From Beaufortia kweichowensis (lineage: Eukaryota > Chordata > Actinopteri > Cypriniformes > Gastromyzontidae), in the NCBI GenBank assembly GCA_019155185.1, contig CM032805.1, positions 17,416,591-17,480,590 on the forward strand: a stretch of 64,000 nt of DNA, given 5' to 3'. A model generated the notes under the pieces. It saw only the letters and a list, made by a program, of their open reading frames with translations. It was not told the DNA's origin and made no database searches. Both the position numbers and the translations under genes were made by a program. Shown in pieces: positions 55,301 to 64,000 of the stretch (positions are counted from its first letter, which is position 1; every line of letters starts with the position of its first letter).

Positions 55301-57725
55301 TTACCTATAACATACATTTATTTTCAATAGGATGTCTATGCTGATCATAACTACAACTATTGCATTTATAGACAGTTTCCCAAAAAATCCCCAGTATCGT
55401 GTGATTCTTCAGAAGACCCCAGAAGATCGCGGAGACATGAACACTCCAAATCTCCTCGTGTCTCTTCTGCAGAAACCTCTTAAAGCTCACAGACACCTGG
55501 CAACTAATCTCCATATTGGCTTTAACATTTATGAGGTTTGTAAAATTCAGTTTTTCTCATGTATTTTTATTCATCACTTCAATGGACTATTTAGTTCCTG
55601 AACAGTTATTTTTTGTTTTTTTCAGGTGCCAGCTCATGTACGTATTTAACATTTTCAGTACATTTATTTGAATGCTGGGCTTGTTCGTGCCTGAGGGGAG
55701 CATAATAAACCTTTGTCATTATTCACCAGTTAAAGGACCTAAGGGAGAAACTTCCCGCCTCATTCTTCAAGTCAGTCCGTCCTGTTGGACACACCAAAAA
55801 TTTCATTAATTCTCGGGAAGTCACAGAGTTTTTTAGACTAAAAGTAGGAGATTACATCATCGTCCCTTCAACGTTTCACCCGAACGAAGCTTCATCCTTC
55901 ATTCTGACAATCTACTCAAAGACTGAAGCTCAGATGAAGTACGCACATTATTAATATTACTGTGTTTTTAGGTTGTTTGCAGTGCTTTAAACTACAGTAT
56001 GTTATGAAAGATGTTGACTTTGTGTTTCAGGGACATGTCTGGATATGGCATGACAAGAACACAGGTATATCACAACTGTTTCATTTCATTACATGTGTTT
56101 TACTGAATCAATATTCATTCAAACTCCATTTATTACAGATCAATACTAGAAATACAGATGAATCCTTCCCACTATTTCAACAATATACAGATAAGGTACA
56201 TATGATTCTCCAACAATTTGTGATTGATGCAATAGCTTTGTGTAAAGCCAGGGACAAAAATGAATGATTCTTTTGAGGAATTTTCATAAATTAGAGGTGT
56301 TTTATTTTCTTTTTTAAAGATAATGCCCCTGAAAATACAAATTCAACATTCATTTCTGCCCTGGTGCATGTGCTGTACATGCTGTGTATCTAATATATCA
56401 TGTGTGTGGTTTTATTTCATATTTAAAACAACTCTACTGACTAATGAAACACATTATTGTCTGTGTTATTATAGTACAGAGAGTTGAACGCAGATCAACT
56501 TCAGAGTCTTCTGAATGAGAACCTTCACACAAGTAATGCTCCAAATTACTCAAAGATTAAAGTCATAATACTGTAAACACAAGTGTTTATTTCTTTTCTC
56601 TCCTGTGATTCTGTTTTGTTTTCTTCAAACATTCACTGAAAATGAAAGGTTTCGGCTTGGATTTGTGTAAGAGTCTTCTCGCTCTGATGGATGTATCCTT
56701 CATCATGATGAAAAACAGGCTTCAGGACATTGTGTTTTAGAACCTTCTGTGGTTTCTTTGGTTATTTTATAAATTCATGATATACTTTAACACAGTAACG
56801 CAGCTCACTGTCACTGGACATCTTAATGAATCTGAATTCCTTCGTCTTTGGAAACGGGTGCTTTTGCTGAAGGTAAAGATCTTTTGGGTTTAGCATTAAC
56901 ACTGCCATCGTGTATTCTGACCTCTGTCTGATGTGTTCATTTTCTGTTTCTCAGGACATTTTTAATAAAATGGATGATACGAACACTGGGAGTTTATCAC
57001 TGAACAAACTACAGAATGCTCTTCAAGCTGCAGGTATGTGATGATGGTTAATCATGTTATGAAATCAACAGCTGACTGATATTTCTTATATAAATCATAT
57101 TTGTTCTCATTGAAGGGTTTGTGTTGAGTGACCGTATGCTTAATCTCATGGCTGTGCGGTACGGTTACTCCAGCGGACAGATCACACTGGAGAACTTTAT
57201 TTTTCTTGTGGTGCGCATGGAGAGCATGTCCAGTGAGTCTTTTCTGATCCCAGTACAGTTCTTCATCATTGTAAACAAGGCAATCTTAAATAAAGCACAT
57301 GAGAAACTGTATCTTGTTCAGTTACAGATGAATTGCATAAATCATCAGTGATACATGTTTTGTTTATATTTCTAGTCCAGGCCACTTTACCTGTTCTACA
57401 CAAAAGCTTCACATTATAAAACAATAACATAATAAAACCAGATAACATCATTCTAACCTTTGTTATACTGCTGCCAGGTCAGTTGGATTTATGGTCAGTG
57501 ATATGATTAATATTTTACTTGGATGTGATGTTAATCTTACCAACAGAAACATATAAAAGACTTGCTGCTGGAGGGCAAGGCGTGCTGCTTCAAGAAAACG
57601 AAGTAATTATTTTTTTGTTTCAAATTCTTTTAATAAAATCATCAGCATTGTCAATGAATGATAATTCCAGATTAAAAACAGTTGTTTTGTTTTTGTAGTG
57701 GATGCATCTCACCATGTACTCATGA
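52377..57725 (+). CDS. Classical calpain catalytic subunit (penta-EF-hand)
   Basis: Twenty-one exons: 52377-52613, 52854-52923, 53340-53458, 53582-53715, 53794-53968, 54121-54195, 54474-54559, 54921-54992, 55124-55284, 55372-55535, 55626-55637, 55730-55938, 56031-56064, 56139-56195, 56475-56532, 56649-56692, 56804-56872, 56955-57033, 57116-57232, 57547-57602, 57699-57725, giving 684 residues. It is a Ca2+-dependent cytosolic cysteine protease. The triad is intact: Cys105 in GNCWFLAS, His261 in GLVKMHAYTVT, Asn285 in FNPWGRGEW. The C2-like beta-sandwich and five EF-hands follow. One EF loop (DDTNTGSLSLNK) looks Ca2+-competent; the last hand (GGQGVLLQENEWMHLTMYS) is degenerate. The orthologue (calpain-1/2/8/9/11/12 group) is uncertain; closeness of CAPN11 to TRERF1 and TMEM151B in human hints at calpain-11/1-like. 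AATAAA is at 57892-57897. Confidence 0.93.
54667..54803 (+). repeat. Teleost repeat with ACATTTAGGCATTTAGCTGA core, calpain intron
   Basis: Closely matches 13502-13630 over about 130 bases, including AATATTAGGAGACAATGAAG and AAGTGCTTTCCTAAGTTTAC. Confidence 0.7.
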
Positions 57726-58150
57726 GATCAGATCCAGAAGAAACTGAGACATCTGAAAATTCAGCAGCTTCACTGTCATACTGGAAACATTTTGCTTTTT
57801 AAATCTAATTCATTTAAAGTGAATATTTATATTTCCAAATGAAGAAAACCTCTAATCAAGGTTAGCTGATGCTATAACCTAAAGTATGTTTAATAAATGA
57901 TTCTTTACAGTTTGGGACAATGTCAAATCTCGTCATTTAACTATTAAATTAAAGATTTTATTTCAGCAACTTTTGTGCTTTTGTATAATTTGTTGGCCTA
58001 CAAATGTACATTACATGTGTTGGCGGTATAGTGCACATAAATAACCCTTTGCACCTTTGAACTTTGGAATATAATTCACTGTAAAACCCCATCCAGTAGA
58101 ATCAATAATGTGACGCTCTCCATGAAGTTCAGGTGACGCAGAGAAGACCA

Positions 58151-58203
58151 AATATCGCGAGAGAAACTTGCTTTGTATGCTTTCTAATTGCTCTCGCGAT
58201 ATT
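58151..58203. promoter_or_regulatory. Perfect 13-bp inverted repeat with TCTCGCGA motifs
   Basis: AATATCGCGAGAG (58151-58163) and CTCTCGCGATATT (58191-58203) are exact reverse complements separated by 27 bases. Each arm holds a TCGCGAGA/TCTCGCGA-type core-promoter motif. It sits in a CpG-containing patch (58120-58480) that also has ACGTCATGACGT (CRE-like) near 58386, suggesting a TATA-less, possibly bidirectional promoter. Confidence 0.5.
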
Positions 58204-58379
58204 TTCGTGCGCAACGCTGCAAGCGACAGTTAAATGATGACATATAGACAAAATTAACAAAATGTCTATTATTATTTTTTAACTATTTACATTTATGTTG
58301 CAATTCCCCCACATACAACTGCGCACTACTACTAAACAAACGTCGATGACGTGACTCATGAATATTAAATACGCAACGA

Positions 58380-58685
58380 CCCGTTACGTCATGACGTGTT
58401 CTAGTTATTATTCATGAGCTGAACCCTCTCAACGTCGCGAGGTGTAAACTAGTGCAAAAAGTGGAGCATAAGTTATAGTTTAGGTGAGTAAATACACACT
58501 AGTTAACTCTCCACGAAGACAACACCGTAAATAAATCAAGCCACCGGAAACAAACACCACGACAAACAAACACCACCGGAAACAAACACCACGACAAACA
58601 AACAAACAAACAGATGAATCACGATAAATATAATCTTGTTAATGCTGCTTATACGTTTACATCTCTGATACAGAATCTGTCAAAT
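58380..58685 (+). CDS. Candidate 5' exons of an unassigned plus-strand gene
   Basis: Downstream of the CpG/CRE patch, a noncoding exon may end at 58483 (TTTAG|GTGAGT). A second exon has ATG at 58614 and 24 open codons (MNHDKYNLVNAAYTFTSLI...) ending at a strong donor, AAT|GTAAGTAAG (58686). I do not recognise the protein. Possible continuation exons are an open stretch ending GAT GAA GAC GTG|GTAAGT at about 60309, and 60470-60532. No homology is claimed. Confidence 0.25.
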
Positions 58686-59039
58686 GTAAGTAAGAACATT
58701 TCTTAAGTAAAAGACTCTTAATACTGTGTGATGATGTTGTCTGGATGTTCTGTGACTACAGAACACTGATCTTCAGGTTCTGCACTTTGATTTTCTTCTG
58801 TGTATTTGAACATGTCCAACAGTCTGTATGATGTTTAGATTCACCCTGAGAGACTTTTACAAAACTGTTTTCTAAGATACAAACTTTCCTTCTAGGAAAC
58901 ATGTAGATGTCTTGAGCTTCTTCTGAAGGGCATTACTAAATGAAAATAAGATCTTATTTGTGTTTTTAACATTATTTTATTATGGATATACATGCTTAAA
59001 AATAGAGGTCTGTTATCTTATCTAAATGATATCATAAAA

Positions 59040-59755
59040 ACGTTTTATAGTGGATAAAGGATCCTTATATTATGAATGGTTCTTTTAAGAACCTTTGACT
59101 GAAAGGTTCTTTGGGTTCTTTTATTGCATCACTGTGAAGAACCTTTAGAAGTGCCTTTATTTTTAAGAGTGTAAAAATGCATTAAATGAATTGAACCTTT
59201 GGAATAATACCCATCCCTCCTCTCGCTAAAGATGAACGGCTCACATCAGTCTGACCCTGATATCTGAAAGCAAACAGCTATATGTACCGAGGGCGAGACG
59301 TGCCTGATAAATGTCATTGTCAATCAATAGCTGAAAAGAGATCAGAGAGCATTTGGAGTAAGTATGAAATCACACAAAAGATAATATGACCCATGTGTGT
59401 ACATGTTACACAACCCGAAGGTTCAAAACCTCTTACTATTGTATTTCCTCTCTGTCATTATCCACATAAACCAGTTATTCCTGCTATTTCCACTATGTGA
59501 CACACAAACCCCAGTAAAGAACCACAGATGTCCTGTCCAAACACAGTTCCTTTTTCATACTTCCTGTCTTCCTTTCTGATTTATGACTGCTAAGGTTGAT
59601 CCTAAAGCATTTCTATAGGAAAGACCCCACCCCTAACTATAACAATCTCTTTACATTTACATTTAGGCATTTAGCTGATGCTTTTATCCAAAGCCACTTG
59701 CAAATATTAGGAGACAAATGATAGATGAAGTGATAAAGCATCTAAACTTACAGGA
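59040..59755. repeat. Two teleost repeats (GGTTCTT MITE and ATTTAGGCATTTAGCTGA element)
   Basis: 59040-59172 holds GGTTCTTTTAAGAACC and ends ...TATTTTTAAGAGTGTA, matching the CACTCTTAAAAATA end seen at 4566. 59652-59755 carries the CATTTAGGCATTTAGCTGAT core. Confidence 0.6.
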
Positions 59756-60469
59756 ACTCTAAACTTATCCTTTACATTTGATTGGTTGATTGGTATGTTG
59801 TCACAGGGTCAACAAGGATGTTCGCACTTAAATGCATTAATAATTTGTGTTTATTGGATTAGAATCAAACTTTTATTTATGTTAATAATATATTTATTTA
59901 TTTGATTAAACAGAATTTAATCCATTTAATATTTCTAACACATTTTGGTTATTTATTTACCTATGTTAATCTAATTTATTTATTTATTTAAACTTCTTTT
60001 TATTTATTTTTATCTATTTATTTACTTCTTTAACAGTCCCCCTGTTTGAAAACCACTGTACGAGAACCATATTTTGTTATTTTGTTATTACTATTTCATT
60101 TTTTGGCAATTAGAGAACAAGATGTAGATTGTGTAAATCTGCAATGAAGTAAAAGATTAAGATAATTAAGATAATATAAGATAAATATTATATGACATAT
60201 CAAGTTTCTTGACATTCAGTTATTTCCATCTAGTGGTGTTTTCTTGTCAATGCACTTTAAATGCTCTGTCCTTCTTCTTCTCCTGGTGTGATGATGATGA
60301 TGAAGACGTGGTAAGTTCATTCTTTAGTTTGACAGAAGTTTATCAAGTTATTACATTTTGATAAAGTAACACATAAACAGACCGGAATAACAATCACTGA
60401 TGAATTGTGTGTAATAACATGATTTAAACTCTAAATAAACTAAACAGTGCTCTTTTATTTCATTTCTAG

Positions 60470-60532
60470 GCTTGTGTACCAGAAGACCCTCTTATGTTTC
60501 TACACACATCAAATATCTACGCCGTTGTTTGA
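60470..60532 (+). CDS. Candidate terminal or internal exon, unassigned
   Basis: After a good acceptor (CATTTCTAG) the sequence reads in phase 0 as ACVPEDPLMFLHTSNIYAVV then TGA. In another phase it stays open to a donor at 60553 (TTGG|GTGAGT). Either could link to the candidate exon at 58614-58685. Function unknown. Confidence 0.2.
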   Translation, partial: ACVPEDPLMFLHTSNIYAVV

Positions 60533-60552
60533 TTCCATGAGCAGTTTATTGG

Positions 60553-61499
60553 GTGAGTTTATGTCCATGTCTGGTTTAATGTGTGCTACATAAAGGCAGC
60601 GTTGTGATGCTATTTCAGTCATTTGTGATATGATATACATGATCTAGACAGTAGAAAAGAGATGTCACAGGCAACAGATATATAAGCTATATACATAAGA
60701 TGTCTTTGGAATGCTTAAGACCTTTCCAGCATATTATCAAGTAATGGAGAAGTATTCTGCACCTTTCATATGGTTAATGATTCAAATCATATATAGCTGC
60801 ATAAAGAAATTTCGTCTCCATATAAACGGCATTAATGCTATTTAAAGAGCTGTTGCCTAGCCACTAATCCATATAACATTCACTAATTGTCAGCTTGGTT
60901 CATGAACGCGCTAAATAATTCAGTTCAAGAGTTTCTACATTACATACATAAAGAGAAGCTTTAACAGTCATACATTCCGTCTTAAAAAGTCGGCTATCTA
61001 CATGTTTAAAGGCGTAACATACCAGAGATTCATAGTTGCATAGCCTGAAAAATGTGTTATATGTTTGTTTTCAAGTGGTTGCAAATATTCATTGTTGTTT
61101 ACATCGCCATTATAGACATAATAACAGTATATAGTTCTGCCTGATACAGTTCAATCACAACTCCTAATACTCTTCTTTAATACTCAAGTGACTGTATATG
61201 AATGTATAGCAAACATTCATAGACTTTATAGTCCAATTAAATCCACTGATGAAAAAATAATAAGAAAAAAGACATTCATTGAGTTAGAAATAAGTCTGAG
61301 AATAGTCATATTTGTTGTAAACAGACCTTGTTTTTGCTCCGTTGAAGAGGCTCAACTAAAACCCTCGAGTCCGTTTGACTCTCATTATTACTTTTATAAT
61401 GTGAATCCCAATGCATTGTGTTCATTATTGCTATAAATATGCATTGGATGTGTTGATGAAAGCATACAGTGATGATTTCAATAACCCGTCTTCAGCCCG
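60553..61499. other. Intergenic and tmem151b 3' region
   Basis: AT-rich, with no supported exon. It probably includes the tmem151b 3' UTR. Confidence 0.4.
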
Positions 61500-63821
61500 T
61501 CACAGAGACGTCTCCACGCACGAGCCGTTCCTGTGGAAGGAGCGATGGTTGGGGCAGCTCTCGCTACAGTGCACGATGAGAACCGGAAAGTAAAGGGCGT
61601 CCTGGTACGGCGGCGGGTCCTCCTCGTCCGCGGCGGCCCGTCCGGACAGGCAGCGCGTGTTCTCGCTGGGGCTCTCGGGGTCGTCCAGGCTTCCGCTCCT
61701 CCAGAAGCAGCTGCGGCGCGAGCCGTAAAGCCGGCCCAGAGAGAAGCGGCTGCCGCTGAAGGGGAGGCGGGGACTGGCGTTGCAGATGCTTAGAGCGCTG
61801 CGGGAAAAGACGGACGAGCTGCTGATGGTGCGGTGGCAGCGTTCGCAGTTCTGCCTGACCCCTCCCGAGCGCTGGGCCAGGTCCATCAGACCCGCCTCGG
61901 AGTAACTGGGCACCAGCTGCTGGTTGGACCGAATGTGCCACTCCAGTTCGGTGCTGTCGACGGTGTTGACGCGAGGGATGCGCCTGCAGTAGGGTCTCTC
62001 ATCGCCGGGCGTTGCCGGGACGTAGTCCGAGCCGAACAGCTTCTCCACGCGGTAGTGGACGTAGGCCGTGCGGTACTCCGTCAGCACCCGTAAGGGCCAC
62101 GAGAGGGTGAGGAAGGCGGTCGTCCAGAAGACGTAGTTAGAGACGTACCAGGGGTGGCGGTCCGGGTTGGAAAAGGCGATGGTGTACTCTCTGAAGTCCA
62201 CGTTTTTCAGATGCATCCCCTCGCGGGCTTCCATGTAATCGTCCAGTCCCTCGTTGTCGGTGAAGAACCTCGCCCGCTGGGTCAAGTAGGAATTCTCCGA
62301 CTCCACGTTGGCAAAGCTAAAGCACTTGGTGAACCTCAGTTTGGTGATGACCGACTTTTCCAGACCCAGCAGCTGCTTGGAGACGTCCTTGACGCCGCAG
62401 TGGCCGTAGTCGAACTCGGCCTCGGCCACGTGCGTGTTGACCCTCTCGTGATACACCTGCGTGGTGGTGTAGGCGTCTCCGTTGCGGTAGCGCGTGACTT
62501 GCCGCGTCCGCCGCACGTAGTGATAGCTGATGGCCTTCCACCAGATGCAGGGCTTGGCCTGCTGCATCCTCTGAACCCTCTCGTAAATTCCCTCCACGTG
62601 CATCTTGTACTGAAGTTCGTTTCTGGCGTGACAGTGCCAGCACTCCACCAGGTACACGATGTAGAGCATGACGAGGAAGGCCAGCGGGATGTAGATGTAG
62701 CCGTCGGAGCAGGGGCTGTCGTAGTACGTCATGGGTGTCATGATGGTGGAGCGGGTGACCCTGGTGACGTGACACCAGATCATGGCGCCGATGCAGCCGT
62801 ACATGAGCGTGGAGAGCAGCAGACATTTCCAGAACACCTCTCTGCACATGGACTTACTCAGAGACTGTTTCACGGGCCTCTGCTGCTCATAAACCACAGA
62901 AGAAAACATAAAGGTAACCAGTTATTTGAGGTTCTTACTCTAAATCCACTTAAAAAGCACTCTAGAAACAAATCAATTTGAATTGAACTGAAATAAAAAT
63001 GTGTAAAAGTAAAGTGTGATTTGCAGACAGTGAGTACTTTAACTCTTGTGGAGTTTTATGGTATAAAGAAATGGTGTTAATAACAAAACGAAATAAAAGA
63101 AAATAAAATGCAGTTCATTGTTTTGTAAAGACATTTAGTGTTTTCAACCCATGATGATATTTTTTGTCACATTTGATCACGATTCAGAGGTCAGTGACAA
63201 GAATTAACCATATATGCCGTCTATGTTTCTCGTAGTTGAGATAAAGTAAACATTAGTATTTTACATCCATTTTTATGGCTAAAAATAAAATTATGCCATC
63301 AGATCACTAGACTGACAAATATTGTCTTAGAAACAAAGACATGAACACCATACAAGGGTTTAAATGAATATGCATAAATACTAAATGCACTTTTATTGGT
63401 TGATATTTGGACAGAACACACAAATTCATCAGTTTTGTCAATAGATTATGCTGATATGAATATTTAGAGGGCAGGGAAATATAATGCTGATAACCCAATT
63501 TAAAAATAGCAAATAAAATTTCATATTTTAGAAAATATATCACAGAAATGTTGATTTAGCCAGTTTATATTAGTGGGTGTAGTAAGGACATGCAATGGTA
63601 TTTTTTATATTATTTATATATATTTTTAATGATAAAGCCAGTCTCTTCACACAGCACTGATGATGGGCTTCAGTATTGATGTTTAATATGTCTGTAACTA
63701 GTGTGTGTTATATTGGGCTAAATACTGTCTGTACCTCTTCTCTGGGTCTGTCTGGGTCCTCCTCACAGATGGTGGTGGTGCTGGATTCACTGGCTGTCGC
63801 AGCTGATGCTGGAGGAGACAT
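61500..63821 (-). CDS. tmem151b: Transmembrane protein 151B, two exons, complete
   Basis: Exon 1 (63735-63821) encodes 29 residues starting MSPPASAATASE and ending REE; exon 2 (61500-62882) encodes the rest, giving 489 residues. After the QRPVKQSL segment come two membrane helices (CLLLSTLMYGCIGAMIWCHV and YIYIPLAFLVMLYIVYLVEC) and the highly conserved TMEM151 block (CIWWKAISYHYVRRTRQVTR, AEAEFDYGHCGVKDVS, ARFFTDNEGLDDYMEAREGM). A further helical stretch and the Ser-rich cytoplasmic tail ending HRNGSCVETSL follow. The protein is a neuronal multipass membrane protein of unknown biochemical role. Exon 2 is much more GC-rich than its surroundings. The EEQRP junction matches the vertebrate family and fixes the splice site. 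Confidence 0.95.
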
Positions 63822-64000
63822 GACGGGTGTGGACCACAACAATAACACACGATGCAGTCAGTCTTTTCACATCATTCCCACACGCGTGCTAAAATCACAT
63901 CGCGTCATCCTGTTTAAAAGCGCACCTGCGTTTGCGTCAGACAATCTGTACATCATATGATCAGCAGTGTCTAGAGAGACGAAAACACGAGATCAGCAGT
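63822..64000. other. tmem151b 5' UTR/promoter side
   Basis: About 180 bases upstream of the start codon. No distinct core element is recognised. Confidence 0.35.

Noticed and set aside
62154..62981. 275-codon plus-strand ORF
   Set aside because: Antisense shadow of tmem151b exon 2, whose protein matches the family along its full length.

Overview
The window is vertebrate nuclear DNA, most likely from a teleost fish (cypriniform is plausible but unproven). It is AT-rich, with GT-AG split genes, short introns, long GA/CT microsatellites, and many fish-type interspersed repeats. All gene calls come from reading exons, splice sites and reading phase by eye. For every multi-exon gene I list, the exon phases sum to one open frame, apart from one suspicious junction in ptk2b. 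Left part (1-21 kb): a small LRAT/PLAAT-type gene (+) whose catalytic Cys position is Ser; a possible unassigned small coding exon (2.9-3.1 kb); a complete 19-exon soluble epoxide hydrolase ephx2 (-); and a complete neuronal nicotinic receptor alpha subunit, chrna2-like (+). Centre (21-42 kb): a complete ~30-exon focal adhesion kinase ptk2b/PYK2 (-), tail-to-tail with chrna2, then a TRERF1-type zinc-finger/ELM2/SANT corepressor gene (+) that starts back-to-back with ptk2b. The order ephx2-chrna2-ptk2b matches the human 8p21 neighbourhood and supports those names. Right part (42-64 kb): a tRNA-Leu(CAG) gene (-), dusp23 (+), a taxilin, txlnb-like (-), a classical penta-EF-hand calpain (+), a CpG/CRE-rich putative promoter with two or three weak exon candidates (58-60.5 kb), and tmem151b (-). 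TRERF1, calpain-11 and TMEM151B lie near each other on human 6p21, so the window seems to join two ancestral blocks. Most genes are independent: lipid epoxide hydrolysis, cholinergic signalling, Ca2+/adhesion tyrosine-kinase signalling, chromatin repression, protein dephosphorylation, muscle-type coiled coil, Ca2+-dependent proteolysis and a membrane protein. No operon-like or defence system is visible. The most notable points are enzyme domains with altered catalytic residues (PLAAT-like Cys to Ser; ephx2 phosphatase-domain motifs degraded), a recently duplicated ephx2 exon 2 lying upstream of exon 1, a reading-phase defect in the ptk2b proline-rich region, a >300-bp CT repeat acting as the polypyrimidine tract of a ptk2b exon, and a perfect inverted repeat carrying TCTCGCGA motifs.
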